DNA from: Oceanicola sp. S124
Lineage (GTDB): Bacteria > Pseudomonadota > Alphaproteobacteria > Rhodobacterales > Rhodobacteraceae
Length of the DNA: 55,320 nucleotides
Reading direction: 5' to 3'
Assembly (NCBI RefSeq): GCF_000220565.1
Contig: NZ_AFPM01000275.1
Coordinates: 1-55,320, forward strand
Position numbers and translations under genes: made by a program. The notes beneath the pieces were generated by a model. The model made no database searches and was not told the DNA's origin. It saw only the letters and a program-made list of their open reading frames with translations. How positions within the stretch are numbered: the stretch's first letter is position 1; each line of letters begins with the position of its first letter. Shown here piece by piece: positions 27,687 to 35,788 of the stretch.

Positions 27687-27923
27687 TTACCCTTTGTCAT
27701 TCCGGCGCGCGCGCCAGATCTGCGCCACCACCACCAGCGCCCAGACGAAGGCGGCAATGGCGGCAAAATCGAAGAGGAAGACGAAACGCTCCGGCAGGCC
27801 AAGCTGGCCCCCGAGAACCTGGAGACCCAACCAGAGCACCATGGTCGCGGCGATCACCACCGCCACCATGCGCCCCTTGCGGGCCAGTTCCAGTTCCCTG
27901 GCTCTGTCTTCCACCATCTCCAT
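27687..27923 (-). CDS. DUF5337-like small membrane protein
   Basis: A 78-residue protein with two membrane helices, about VAVVIAATMVLWLGLQVLGG and FAAIAAFVWALVVVAQIW, and a basic C-terminus RARRNDKG. The pattern matches DUF5337 of Rhodobacterales. I chose the ATG at 27923, with GGAG 5 bases upstream; a GTG at 27929 would overlap the upstream stop by 4 bases. It lies between the HhH membrane protein and nuoF. Its size and place suggest a small complex I partner, but this is inference. Confidence 0.75.
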   Translation of the reverse strand: MEMVEDRARELELARKGRMVAVVIAATMVLWLGLQVLGGQLGLPERFVFLFDFAAIAAFVWALVVVAQIWRARRNDKG

Positions 27924-27925
27924 CC

Positions 27926-28585
27926 TCACTCCGCCCGTTCGGCGGCTTCGAGGTCCTGCGCCTGCGCGATCCAGCCATCCCGGCCGATCCGCCCGCGGGC
28001 GCCCTTCACGTTCTCTTCCACCCAGGCCACGTCGGCCTCGCTCCAGCGGGCGATCTGCGCGAAGCTGCGGATGCCCGCCTCTTCCAGCGCCTGGGCCAGT
28101 TTCGGCCCCACACCCTTCAACCGCTGCAGGTCATCTGCCGGACCGGAGGCCTGGGCGATGATCTCCTGAGCTGCGGGAGAGGCCACCGCAGAGGCCACTT
28201 CCGGCGCGGCTTCGGGGGCCTCCCCGGAAACGACGGCCTCGGGCAGAGCGGCCCCGGCCTTGGGGGTTTTCGGCTGCGGTGCCTCGGCGTTGCCGGACTC
28301 GGCCCCGTCGACCGGCGTCGCGGCCTGCGGCTGCATCTCACCGGCAGGCGCCGCCACCGCCTCGCGCGTTTCGCGACCCGAGGCCTGGACGGGGCCCTGC
28401 CCCGCCGCGCCCTCGCAGATGAAGCGGTTCAGCAGGATCACCAGCAGGCCACCGGCCACGAGGGCCACCAGCAGCGCGCCGAGGAAGCCAAACGGGCCGG
28501 TCAGCGCGATGAGCAGCACAAGCGCCAGGGCAGCGCCAAGCGCCAGCCCCACCGTCCTGCACAGATCATTGCTCATCCCGGCCAT
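27926..28585 (-). CDS. Membrane-anchored helix-hairpin-helix protein, paralogous to NuoE C-terminus
   Basis: A 219-residue protein. Residues about 10-55 form two membrane segments (VGLALGAALALVLLIALTG and a second ending GGLLVILLNRF), followed by an Ala/Pro/Glu-rich linker. The last 69 residues hold a helix-hairpin-helix-like module (DDLQRLKGVGPKLAQALEEA). That module matches the C-terminus of NuoE, the neighbouring gene, at 30 of 62 positions by my ungapped count. AAGGA lies 9 bases before the ATG. A related module occurs in other alphaproteobacterial proteins. It may tether something to the membrane, but its role is unknown. Confidence 0.75.
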   Translation of the reverse strand: MAGMSNDLCRTVGLALGAALALVLLIALTGPFGFLGALLVALVAGGLLVILLNRFICEGAAGQGPVQASGRETREAVAAPAGEMQPQAATPVDGAESGNAEAPQPKTPKAGAALPEAVVSGEAPEAAPEVASAVASPAAQEIIAQASGPADDLQRLKGVGPKLAQALEEAGIRSFAQIARWSEADVAWVEENVKGARGRIGRDGWIAQAQDLEAAERAE

Positions 28586-28597
28586 CGCCCTGTTTCC

Positions 28598-29779
28598 TTA
28601 CTTCTCGTCGTCGTAGACGCCGCCGTCCTTCACCCGCTTGGCAAAGTCGGTCTCTTCACCGGCAGCCAGCGCCCGCGCCTGGCCGACCCAGTCGTCGCGG
28701 CTGACACGGCCCTTGAAGCCCACCAGGTTCTGATCGGCCCAGGCAACCTGCGCAGCGCTCCAGGCGGCGATCTGGTCGAAGTGATAGACCCCGATGCCGT
28801 TCAGCACGCCTTCCAGCTTGGGGCCGACGCCGGAAATCTGCTTGAGGTTGTCGGCCTTGCCGTCGCGGGGGGCGTCCAGCGCCTCGGGCTTCTCGCCCGC
28901 GCCCGCAGCTTCCACATCGGCGGCAGAGACCGCCGGCGCGGCGGCCTCGGGCTTGCCCGTGGGCGTCGCCTCGGCTTCCTGCTTGGTGGCACCGGCCTTC
29001 GAGACCGGGGTGTCGGCGGCGGGTTTCGGTTCCTTCTTGACCACCGGCTTGGTGGCCGGGCCTTCCGGCTTCTGGTCGCGCCAGGGGGTGAGCAGCGGCA
29101 CTTCGGTGCCGTCGATGCGCTTGATCCCGTCGCCGATCTCGACCGCGCGGGCCACCGAGGCGTTGTACTGGGTGCGGCCGCTTTCCCATTCGGTCAGCGC
29201 CACCAGACCGGCCAGCGGTTCCGAAGAGAACCGGCCGTTCTGCGGACCCGGCACCGGCACCTCGCCAGCGGCCAGCCTGTCGAGCAGGTCGCCCAGCTTC
29301 TCGGCGGTCAGGTCCTCGTAGTAGTCCTTGCCGATCTGGGCCATGGGCGCATTGGCGCAGGCGCCGAGGCACTCGACCTCTTCCCAGGAGAACTTGCCGT
29401 CCGCCGACAGCTCATGCGGCTTCGGGTTGATCTTGTCCTTGCAGACCGAGATCAGGTCCTCGGCGCCGCAGATCATGCAGGTCGTGGTGCCACAGATCTG
29501 GATATGCGCGACCGAGCCGACCGGCTGCAGCTGGAACATGAAATAGAAGGTCGCCACCTCGAGCACGCGGATCGAGGCCATGTCCAGCATGTCCGCCACG
29601 TATTCGATGGCGGGCTTGCTGAGCCAGCCTTCCTGTTCCTGGGCCCGCCACAGCAGCGGGATCACCGCCGAAGCCTGACGGCCCTCGGGGTACTTCGAGA
29701 TCTGGCCCTCGGCCCACTTCAGGTTCGCCTCGGTGAAGGCGAAGCTTTCGGGTTGTTCTTGGTGCAGGCGTCTCAGCAT
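28598..29779 (-). CDS. nuoE: NADH-quinone oxidoreductase subunit E with long C-terminal extension
   Basis: NuoE carries the 2Fe-2S cluster N1a next to NuoF. The thioredoxin-like domain (about residues 1-170) has the ligands [13 protein letters not shown] and [10 protein letters not shown]. The total of 393 residues is far longer than E. coli NuoE (166). The extra part is a low-complexity Ala/Lys/Pro/Glu linker and, from residue 310, a helix-hairpin-helix-like module ([18 protein letters not shown]) shared with the next gene. The frame is intact throughout. Confidence 0.95.
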   Translation of the reverse strand: MLRRLHQEQPESFAFTEANLKWAEGQISKYPEGRQASAVIPLLWRAQEQEGWLSKPAIEYVADMLDMASIRVLEVATFYFMFQLQPVGSVAHIQICGTTTCMICGAEDLISVCKDKINPKPHELSADGKFSWEEVECLGACANAPMAQIGKDYYEDLTAEKLGDLLDRLAAGEVPVPGPQNGRFSSEPLAGLVALTEWESGRTQYNASVARAVEIGDGIKRIDGTEVPLLTPWRDQKPEGPATKPVVKKEPKPAADTPVSKAGATKQEAEATPTGKPEAAAPAVSAADVEAAGAGEKPEALDAPRDGKADNLKQISGVGPKLEGVLNGIGVYHFDQIAAWSAAQVAWADQNLVGFKGRVSRDDWVGQARALAAGEETDFAKRVKDGGVYDDEK

Positions 29780-29810
29780 CGGCTCAGGTCCCGTCCTTTA
29801 CTCTCTGTTC

Positions 29811-29869
29811 GCGGGTCAGACCCGCCGCGGCCCCTCGGGCCATTCATCCGCGCGGGGCAGCCGCCCCGC
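29811..29869 (-). other. Three tandem stem-loops upstream of nuoE
   Basis: GCGGGTC-A-GACCCGC (29811-29825), GGCCC-CTC-GGGCC (29829-29841) and GCGGGGC-AGCC-GCCCCGC (29852-29869) are all perfect inverted repeats. They fill most of the 102-base gap between the 94-residue lipoprotein gene and nuoE. There is no T run, so mRNA processing or stability control is more likely than full termination. Confidence 0.6.
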
Positions 29870-29881
29870 CTGCCGCCGGTG

Positions 29882-30166
29882 TCAGGCGGCACAGTCTCCG
29901 ACCACGAGCTGGACCGCGCCATCCGGCAGCGAGACCGCTTCGCCCGTGGCGATCTTGTATTGCGCCATCTCGACGGCCTGCTCGCGGTTCAGCCCGGTCT
30001 GCAGCTCGACCGGCAGGTAGTCCCGCTCGGTGCGCAGCACGCAGCCGACCGAGGCGACGGCATCGTTGAAATTGTCGGCGGCGCCCGCCGGCATGTTCTC
30101 GGGCATCGACATGGCGCAGCCGGCCAGGGCCAGGGCGGCGATCGGCAGAAGGTTCCGCAGCGCCAT
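29882..30166 (-). CDS. Small putative lipoprotein between nuoD and nuoE
   Basis: A 94-residue predicted lipoprotein: MALRNLLPIAALALAGCAMS has lipobox LAGC with Cys17. The mature part contains DNFNDAVASVGCVLRTERDY and LNREQAVEMAQYKIATGEAV, with three further Cys in all after the lipobox Cys including the C-terminal DCAA. The ATG at 30166 shares its A with the stop of the preceding 53-residue membrane gene (TGATG). A longer frame reaching 30538 is antisense-like within nuoD and is not used. Function unknown. Confidence 0.7.
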   Translation of the reverse strand: MALRNLLPIAALALAGCAMSMPENMPAGAADNFNDAVASVGCVLRTERDYLPVELQTGLNREQAVEMAQYKIATGEAVSLPDGAVQLVVGDCAA

Positions 30167-30327
30167 CACAGGTACCCCCGCGCAATATCCATCAGCACGG
30201 CCACGGCAGCGCCGATCACGGCCCCGACCACAAGCCGCGAGCTGCCCCTTGCGCCCAGCACCGCCAGCACGCCGCAGACCGCGCCGACCAGCAGCTGCCA
30301 GAGCGAAATGGTCACTGAGCCCAGCAT
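30166..30327 (-). CDS. 53-residue two-helix membrane protein after nuoD
   Basis: A very small gene. It starts [20 protein letters not shown] and has two hydrophobic segments, LWQLLVGAVCGVLAVLGA and LVVGAVIGAAVAVLMDI, separated by the basic turn RGSSR. The ATG shares one base with the nuoD stop, and its own stop shares one base with the next ATG; both junctions read TGATG, a pattern of translational coupling. It falls below common gene-caller length limits. The arrangement and codon quality support a real gene, but no family is recognised. Confidence 0.7.
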   Translation of the reverse strand: MLGSVTISLWQLLVGAVCGVLAVLGARGSSRLVVGAVIGAAVAVLMDIARGYL

Positions 30328-31541
30328 CACCGGTCGACCTCGCCGAAGACGATGTCCATGGTGCCGATGATGGCCGCGACATCCGCCAGCTGGTGGCCCG
30401 ATGCGACGTGATCCATCGCCTGCAGGTGCAGGAAGCCCGGCGCGCGCAGCTTGGCGCGGTAGGGCTTGTTGGTGCCATCGGCCACCAGGTAGACGCCGAA
30501 TTCGCCCTTGGGTGCCTCGACGGCGGCATAGACCTCACCCGCCGGGACGTGGAAGCCCTCGGTGTAGAGCTTGAAGTGGTGGATGAGCGCCTCCATCGAG
30601 GTCTTCATCTCACCGCGCTTGGGCGGGGTCAGCTTGCCGCGCGCCAGCACGTCGCCGGGCGTCTCGCGCAGCTTGACGATGGCCTGGCGCATGATCTTCA
30701 CGCTCTCGCGCATCTCGGCCATGCGGCAGAGGTAGCGGTCGTAGCAGTCGCCGTTCTTGCCGACGGGGATCTTGAAATCGAACTCGTCGTAGCATTCGTA
30801 GGGCTGCGCACGACGCAGGTCCCAGGGCAGGCCCGAGCCGCGCACCATGACGCCCGAGAAGCCCCAGTCGAGGATCTCTTGCTCGGTCACCACGCCGATG
30901 TCGACGTTGCGCTGCTTGAAGATCCGGTTCTCAGTCAGCAGGCTGTCGATGTCGTCGAGCTTGGCGGGGAATTCGATCGCCCATTCCTCGATGTCGTCGA
31001 TCAGCTTGTCGGTCAGGTCCTGGTGGACGCCGCCGGGCCGGAAGTAGGCGGCGTGGAAGCGCGCGCCCGAGGCCCGTTCGTAGAAGATGCACAGGTCTTC
31101 ACGCGGCTCGAAGCCCCAGAGCGGCGGGGTCAGCGCGCCGACGTCCATCGCCTGGGTCGTCACGTTCAGCAGGTGGTTCAGGATCCGCCCGATCTCGCAG
31201 AACAGGACACGGATCAGCGAGGCCCGGCGCGGGATCACGGTGCCGGTCAGCTTCTCGATGGCGAGGCACCAGGCATGTTCCTGGTTCATCGGCGCCACGT
31301 AATCCAGCCGGTCCATGTAGGGCAGGTTCTGGAGGTAGGTGCGGCTTTCCATCAGCTTCTCGGTGCCGCGGTGCAGCAGGCCGATGTGCGGATCGCAACG
31401 CTCGACGATCTCGCCGTCAAGCTCCAGCACGAGGCGCAGCACGCCGTGTGCCGCCGGGTGCTGGGGCCCGAAGTTGATGTTGAAGTTGCGGATCTGCTGT
31501 TCGCCCGTCTGAGCGTCGTCAAAACCCTTGGAGCCGTCCAT
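30327..31541 (-). CDS. nuoD: NADH-quinone oxidoreductase subunit D
   Basis: NuoD is the 49-kDa-type subunit that helps form the quinone-binding site. Conserved blocks are [51 protein letters not shown]-like sequence and the C-terminal DIVFGEVDR. Length is 404 residues from the ATG at 31541, which overlaps the nuoC stop as TGATG; a GTG one codon upstream is possible. The 53-residue membrane gene starts on its stop codon. Confidence 0.97.
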   Translation of the reverse strand: MDGSKGFDDAQTGEQQIRNFNINFGPQHPAAHGVLRLVLELDGEIVERCDPHIGLLHRGTEKLMESRTYLQNLPYMDRLDYVAPMNQEHAWCLAIEKLTGTVIPRRASLIRVLFCEIGRILNHLLNVTTQAMDVGALTPPLWGFEPREDLCIFYERASGARFHAAYFRPGGVHQDLTDKLIDDIEEWAIEFPAKLDDIDSLLTENRIFKQRNVDIGVVTEQEILDWGFSGVMVRGSGLPWDLRRAQPYECYDEFDFKIPVGKNGDCYDRYLCRMAEMRESVKIMRQAIVKLRETPGDVLARGKLTPPKRGEMKTSMEALIHHFKLYTEGFHVPAGEVYAAVEAPKGEFGVYLVADGTNKPYRAKLRAPGFLHLQAMDHVASGHQLADVAAIIGTMDIVFGEVDR

Positions 31542-32161
31542 CACTTCGCCTCCTCTTTCTTCTCGCCGGGCTTCTCGTCCCCGGGAAGAATGTACTCGGC
31601 CCCCTCCCAGGGGGACATGAAATCGAACTGGCGGTACTCCTGGACCAGCTTGACCGGCTCGTAGACGACGCGCTTCTGCACTTCGTCGTAACGCACTTCG
31701 GTATAGCCGGTGGTCGGGAAGTCCTTGCGCAGCGGGTGGCCGCGGAAGCCGTAGTCCGTCAGGATGCGGCGCAGGTCCGGGTGGCCCGAGAAGACGATGC
31801 CGAACATGTCGAAGACCTCGCGCTCGAACCAGTTGGCCGAGGGGTGCACCGAGGTGATCGAGGGCACCATCTCGTCGTCACGCACCGCGAGACGCAGGCG
31901 GACGCGCTGGTTCGTGTACATCGACAGGAAGTGGTAGACCACGTCGAAGCGCTTGGCGCGTTCGGGGTAGTCCACCGCCGTGATGTCGACCAGCGACGAG
32001 AACTTGCACGAATTGTCGGTGCGCAGGAACTCGACGAAGCCCACGATGTTCGAGGGCGTCACGTCGATGTTCAGCTCGCCGAAGGCGATATCCCAGCCGG
32101 CGACGCAATCGGGCCGCCGCAGCTCGATATGGGCACCCAGTTCCTTCAGAGCTTCGCTCAT
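31541..32161 (-). CDS. nuoC: NADH-quinone oxidoreductase subunit C
   Basis: NuoC is the 30-kDa-type subunit that braces NuoD. The 206-residue product has the signature [20 protein letters not shown] and [16 protein letters not shown], ending in an extended charged tail ([13 protein letters not shown]). It is separate from nuoD, unlike the nuoCD fusion of E. coli. It begins 15 bases after nuoB and its stop overlaps the nuoD start. Confidence 0.96.
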   Translation of the reverse strand: MSEALKELGAHIELRRPDCVAGWDIAFGELNIDVTPSNIVGFVEFLRTDNSCKFSSLVDITAVDYPERAKRFDVVYHFLSMYTNQRVRLRLAVRDDEMVPSITSVHPSANWFEREVFDMFGIVFSGHPDLRRILTDYGFRGHPLRKDFPTTGYTEVRYDEVQKRVVYEPVKLVQEYRQFDFMSPWEGAEYILPGDEKPGEKKEEAK

Positions 32162-32176
32162 GATTTCCCCCTGCCC

Positions 32177-32701
32177 TTAGCGTACCAGAGTGCCGGTGCG
32201 GCGGATCTTCCGCGCCAGCTGAAGAATGCCGTAGACCAGCGCCTCGGCGGTCGGAGGGCAGCCGGGGACATAGATGTCCACGGGCACGATCCGGTCGCAG
32301 CCGCGCACCACGGAATAGGAATAGTGATAGTAGCCGCCGCCATTGGCGCAGGAGCCCATCGAGATGACGTAGCGCGGCTCGGGCATCTGGTCGTAGACCT
32401 TGCGCAGCGCGGGGGCCATCTTGTTGGTCAGCGTGCCGGCGACGATCATCACGTCGGACTGGCGCGGCGAGGCGCGCGGCGCGGTGCCGAAACGCTCGAT
32501 GTCGTAGCGCGGCATCGAGGTGTGCATCATCTCGACGGCGCAGCAGGCCAGGCCGAAGGTCATCCAGTGCAGAGAGCCGGTCCGCGCCCAGGTGATCAGG
32601 TCTTCGGCCGAGGTCAGCAGGAAGCCCTTGTCCTGCAGTTCCCGGTTCAGCGCCTGGGTGGCGACTTCCTTGTCCGCACCGGCGGTGTTGGCAGAGGTCA
32701 T
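32177..32701 (-). CDS. nuoB: NADH-quinone oxidoreductase subunit B
   Basis: NuoB holds cluster N2, which reduces quinone. The ligands are the tandem Cys in [19 protein letters not shown] and the later SCANGGGYY and [11 protein letters not shown]. Length is 174 residues from the ATG at 32701, which joins the nuoA stop as TGATG. In-frame starts further upstream exist but overlap nuoA more deeply. Confidence 0.97.
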   Translation of the reverse strand: MTSANTAGADKEVATQALNRELQDKGFLLTSAEDLITWARTGSLHWMTFGLACCAVEMMHTSMPRYDIERFGTAPRASPRQSDVMIVAGTLTNKMAPALRKVYDQMPEPRYVISMGSCANGGGYYHYSYSVVRGCDRIVPVDIYVPGCPPTAEALVYGILQLARKIRRTGTLVR

Positions 32702-33066
32702 CACTCCCATTCCAGGGCTCCCTTTTTCCATTCGTAGGCAAAGCCGATGGTCAGCACGCCGAGGAAGACCATCATCGACCAGAAGCCGACCATGGAGATA
32801 TCCTTGAAGGCCACGGCCCAGGGGAAGAGCATCGCGATTTCGAGATCGAAGATGATGAAGAGAATCGAGACCAGGTAGAAGCGGACGTCGAACTTCATCC
32901 GGGCGTCATCGAAGGCGTTGAAGCCGCATTCGTAGGCGCTGACTTTTTCGGGATCAGGGTTGCGGACGGCAATGATCAGGGCGGCGAGGATCAGGACCAG
33001 GCCAAGGACGATCGCGACCGCGAGAAAGATGAGGATGGGAAGATATTCCCGCAGCATCTCTTCCAC
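32701..33066 (-). CDS. nuoA: NADH-quinone oxidoreductase subunit A
   Basis: NuoA is a three-helix membrane subunit near the quinone site and the first gene of the operon. The 121-residue product shows [20 protein letters not shown], the conserved loop [10 protein letters not shown] with its Cys, and [20 protein letters not shown]. The start is a GTG at 33066 with AAAGGAG 6 bases upstream. A candidate promoter lies 60-87 bases upstream. Confidence 0.97.
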   Translation of the reverse strand: MEEMLREYLPILIFLAVAIVLGLVLILAALIIAVRNPDPEKVSAYECGFNAFDDARMKFDVRFYLVSILFIIFDLEIAMLFPWAVAFKDISMVGFWSMMVFLGVLTIGFAYEWKKGALEWE

Positions 33067-33423
33067 GAATGGCTCCTTTCATGGGCGGCGGGGGTCCGCT
33101 GAGGGACCCTCAAGGCTAGGTCGCGTTTTACGCCTGCCCCCCGGCAGGGTCAACCGAAGCCGCGCGTTTTACACGGTTAGCAGAGAGCCCCAGGAGCGTT
33201 GAAAAACAGTTGAATAGCATGGATTTGATCAGCCGCGGGACCGTTAACGCTGCGTTGCCGCATGGATGGTGAAACCCAACGGAATCACTCGGATATTCCT
33301 TACGGAATCAATCGGATTTCCGCCGTCCACCGGGACAGGAGGAAAAACCGACCTTAGGTCAATGACATGGCCGCCCCCCGGCGGAACGACGTTCCACCGA
33401 AGCCGCCCGGGCCGGAACGCCGG
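33067..33423. other. Intergenic region between the liu and nuo operons
   Basis: This 357-base stretch holds the candidate nuo promoter and no reading frame I can support. Its middle (about 33196-33330) is AT-richer than the surroundings, as expected for a control region. I see no clear terminator for the liu operon that ends at 33424. Confidence 0.6.
33125..33153 (-). promoter_or_regulatory. Candidate promoter of the nuo operon
   Basis: On the minus strand TTGACC (33153-33148), 17 bases and TAAAAC (33130-33125) make a good housekeeping promoter about 60 bases before nuoA. The predicted transcript start is near 33118. A second TAAAACGCG occurs further upstream (about 33165-33173). Confidence 0.6.
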
Positions 33424-34209
33424 TCAGCTCTGCCAGTGCGGCTTGCGGCGGTCGAAGAAGGCGGCGATGCCCTCCCGGGCTTCCCGGCCCTCCCAGCAGG
33501 CGACCAGTTCGTCGATACTATGGTCGATATCGGCGGCGGAGGGCGGATTGCCCAGCCTTCGGGCAAGCACCTTTGCGCGGGCGACAGCCCCGGGGGCGGT
33601 CTGCAGGATCGGTGCAAGGGCACTCTCGATGGCCGCATCGAGATCCGCAGGCGCCACCACGCCGGCCAGCAGGTCGAGGCGCAGGGCCTCGTCGGTGCCG
33701 AAACGGGCCCCCTGGAAGAAGATCCGCCGGGCGCCAGCCGGTCCGGTACGGGCGACGACATAGGGGCCGATGGTGGCGGGGATCAGGCCCAGGCGGGTCT
33801 CGGTCAGGGCCATCTGCACCGGGGTCGCGGCGAAGGCCTGGTCGCAGCAGGCCACCAGCCCCACCCCGCCGCCGAAGCAATTGCCCTGCACCCGCCCGAT
33901 CAGCGGCTTGGGCAGGGCATCCAGCGCGCCCAGCATCCCGGCCAGCGCCCGCGCCTCGCGGCGGCGGGTCGGCGCATCGGCCTCCATCTGGTCGCGCATC
34001 CAGCCGAGGTCACCCCCGGCGCAGAAGGTCTCGCCCTCGGCGGCCAGCACCACGGCGCGGATGCCCTCGTCGCCGCCCAGCTCTTCCGCCGCCTGCGTCA
34101 GCTCGACAATCATCTCTGCGGACATGGCATTGTGCTTCTCGGGCCGTGCCAGCCACAGCCAGGCCACGCCGCGCGCCTCGCGCTCGATCCGGATCGTCTG
34201 ATAGCTCAT
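33424..34209 (-). CDS. liuC: Enoyl-CoA hydratase family protein, probable methylglutaconyl-CoA hydratase
   Basis: A 261-residue crotonase. Oxyanion-hole blocks AEGETFCAGGDLGWM and GNCFGGGVGLVACCD are clear, as is the catalytic-region segment ALTETRLGLIPATIG. By context in the leucine operon it should hydrate 3-methylglutaconyl-CoA to HMG-CoA, the step before the HMG-CoA lyase, whose gene it overlaps by ATGA. Family membership is certain; the exact substrate is inferred from neighbours. Confidence 0.85.
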   Translation of the reverse strand: MSYQTIRIEREARGVAWLWLARPEKHNAMSAEMIVELTQAAEELGGDEGIRAVVLAAEGETFCAGGDLGWMRDQMEADAPTRRREARALAGMLGALDALPKPLIGRVQGNCFGGGVGLVACCDQAFAATPVQMALTETRLGLIPATIGPYVVARTGPAGARRIFFQGARFGTDEALRLDLLAGVVAPADLDAAIESALAPILQTAPGAVARAKVLARRLGNPPSAADIDHSIDELVACWEGREAREGIAAFFDRRKPHWQS

Positions 34210-35054
34210 GTCCTCATCCCCCTTGCCATGATCGCCGCCTCTTCCAGCACCTTGCTGTCCAGGCCCGTCTCGTAGCCGCGTCGCTCCAGATGCGCCGCCA
34301 GCGCGCCGGTGGCGACATTGCCCGCCGCGCCGGGCGCATAGGGGCAGCCGCCCAGCCCCCCGACCGAGGCATCGAAAATACGCACCCCCTGGGCAAGTGC
34401 CGCATCGACATTGGCCAGCGCATGGCCCGCCGTGTCGTGGAAATGGCCCGCCACCTGCTCGACCGGGATCTCGTGCAGCACCGCCGAGAGCATCGCCGCC
34501 ACCGCCTCGGGCTGCGCCCGGCCCAGGGTTTCGCCCAGCGAGATCTCGGTGCAGCCCATGTCGAACAGCTCGGCCGCGACACGGGCCACGGCGGCCGGCG
34601 CCACGGGGCCGTCATAGGGGCAATCCGTCACGCAGGAGACATAGCCCCGCACCCGCAGCCCCGCCGCGCGGGCCCTCTCGACCACCGGGCGGAACCGGTC
34701 GAGGCTTTCGTCGATCGAGGCGTTGATATTGGCGCGGCTGAAGCCTTCCGAGGCGGCGCCGAAGACCGCCACCTCGCCCGCCCCTGCCGCCAGAGCATCG
34801 TCAAGCCCGCGCAGGTTGGGCGTCAGCGCGGTATAGAGCACCCCGGGAGCGCGGGTGATCCCGGCCAGCACCTCGGCGCTGCCGGCCATCTGCGGCACCC
34901 ACTTCGGGCTGACGAAACTGGCGCATTCGATGCGGCGGAACCCGGCCCGGGACAGGCAGTCGACCAGCGCCACCTTCTCGGCCACCGGGATGGCGCGGGC
35001 CTCGTTCTGCAGCCCGTCGCGCGGGCCGACCTCGACGATCTCGACTTTTTCCAT
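34206..35054 (-). CDS. liuE: Hydroxymethylglutaryl-CoA lyase
   Basis: This TIM-barrel lyase splits HMG-CoA into acetoacetate and acetyl-CoA, the last step of leucine breakdown. The 282-residue protein starts with VEVGPRDGLQNEARAIP and has the metal-site HFHDTAGHALAN and the family signature SVGGLGGCPYAPGAAGN with the catalytic Cys. GGAGGAG lies upstream of the ATG. It overlaps the hydratase gene by 4 bases. Confidence 0.94.
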   Translation of the reverse strand: MEKVEIVEVGPRDGLQNEARAIPVAEKVALVDCLSRAGFRRIECASFVSPKWVPQMAGSAEVLAGITRAPGVLYTALTPNLRGLDDALAAGAGEVAVFGAASEGFSRANINASIDESLDRFRPVVERARAAGLRVRGYVSCVTDCPYDGPVAPAAVARVAAELFDMGCTEISLGETLGRAQPEAVAAMLSAVLHEIPVEQVAGHFHDTAGHALANVDAALAQGVRIFDASVGGLGGCPYAPGAAGNVATGALAAHLERRGYETGLDSKVLEEAAIMARGMRT

Positions 35055-35107
35055 GCCCGCTTCTCCTCCTTCGGGACAACGTCAGCCGACGGGCCTAACC
35101 GATGGGC

Positions 35108-35788
35108 CTAGCCAACGGGCGGCACCTCGGCGGGCCGGTCATAAAAGGCCCGGTCATACAGCCCGGTGCCCGGCTCGGGCAGCGACGCCCGGAAGGCGGG
35201 CCGCTCGGTGATCCGGGCGAACCAGGCGGCGGTTTCGGGAAAGCCCTGAAGGTCGGTGAAATGCAGCGCCATCCAGACCGCCTGGCCAAGCGCGACATCC
35301 GCCGCCGAGAAGCCCGAGGTCAGCAGGTAGTCGCGGTTCTCGACCGGGGTCGACAGGCGCCCCTCGATGGCCGCGAAGCACTTCTTCAGCCGCGCCACCT
35401 CGATCTTCATCACGGTCGGAGAGCGCTGCCAGTCCTCGTAGAGGATGACGTGCTGCTGCGTCAGCGCCGCCGCATGCTGCGAGACGGTCTCGGCGAAGTG
35501 CAGCCAGACCAGCCAGTCGGGACGGTCGAGGTCGCCCTGCAGCCGTCCCAGCCCCCGGGCCGGGAAGCGTTCGCAGAGGATCTCGATGATCGCGAGGCTC
35601 TCGAAATACGTCTCTCCGTCCAGTTCCAGCGCCGGCACGCGACCCGCGGGCGAAGCCACCAGGTAGTCGGGCTGGCGCAGCGAGGCATCGAAGGCACGGA
35701 TCGAGATGTCGAAGGGTTCGCCCAGTTCGTTGAGCAGCCAGAGGACCCGCATCGAGCGGGTTCCGGCACAGTGGTGCAGGGTGATCAT
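35108..35788 (-). CDS. Glutathione S-transferase family protein
   Basis: A 226-residue soluble GST. The N-terminal thioredoxin-like domain has CAGTRSMRVLWLLNELG, SPAGRVPALELDG and the glutathione-binding ESLAIIEIL; the C-terminal helical domain has FSAADVALGQAVW. It overlaps the MCC alpha stop by 4 bases, so it is part of the liu operon, as seen in related genomes. Its substrate is unknown; protection against reactive CoA intermediates is a guess. Confidence 0.88.
   Translation of the reverse strand: MITLHHCAGTRSMRVLWLLNELGEPFDISIRAFDASLRQPDYLVASPAGRVPALELDGETYFESLAIIEILCERFPARGLGRLQGDLDRPDWLVWLHFAETVSQHAAALTQQHVILYEDWQRSPTVMKIEVARLKKCFAAIEGRLSTPVENRDYLLTSGFSAADVALGQAVWMALHFTDLQGFPETAAWFARITERPAFRASLPEPGTGLYDRAFYDRPAEVPPVG

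Noticed and set aside
28598-29779. nuoE as a frameshift fusion of two genes
   Set aside because: The frame is continuous and the linker plus C-terminal module resembles a neighbouring intact protein, so a genuine extension is more likely.
30167-30538. Long frame extending the 94-residue lipoprotein upstream into nuoD
   Set aside because: It is an out-of-frame read of nuoD and the small membrane gene; the signal peptide begins at 30166.
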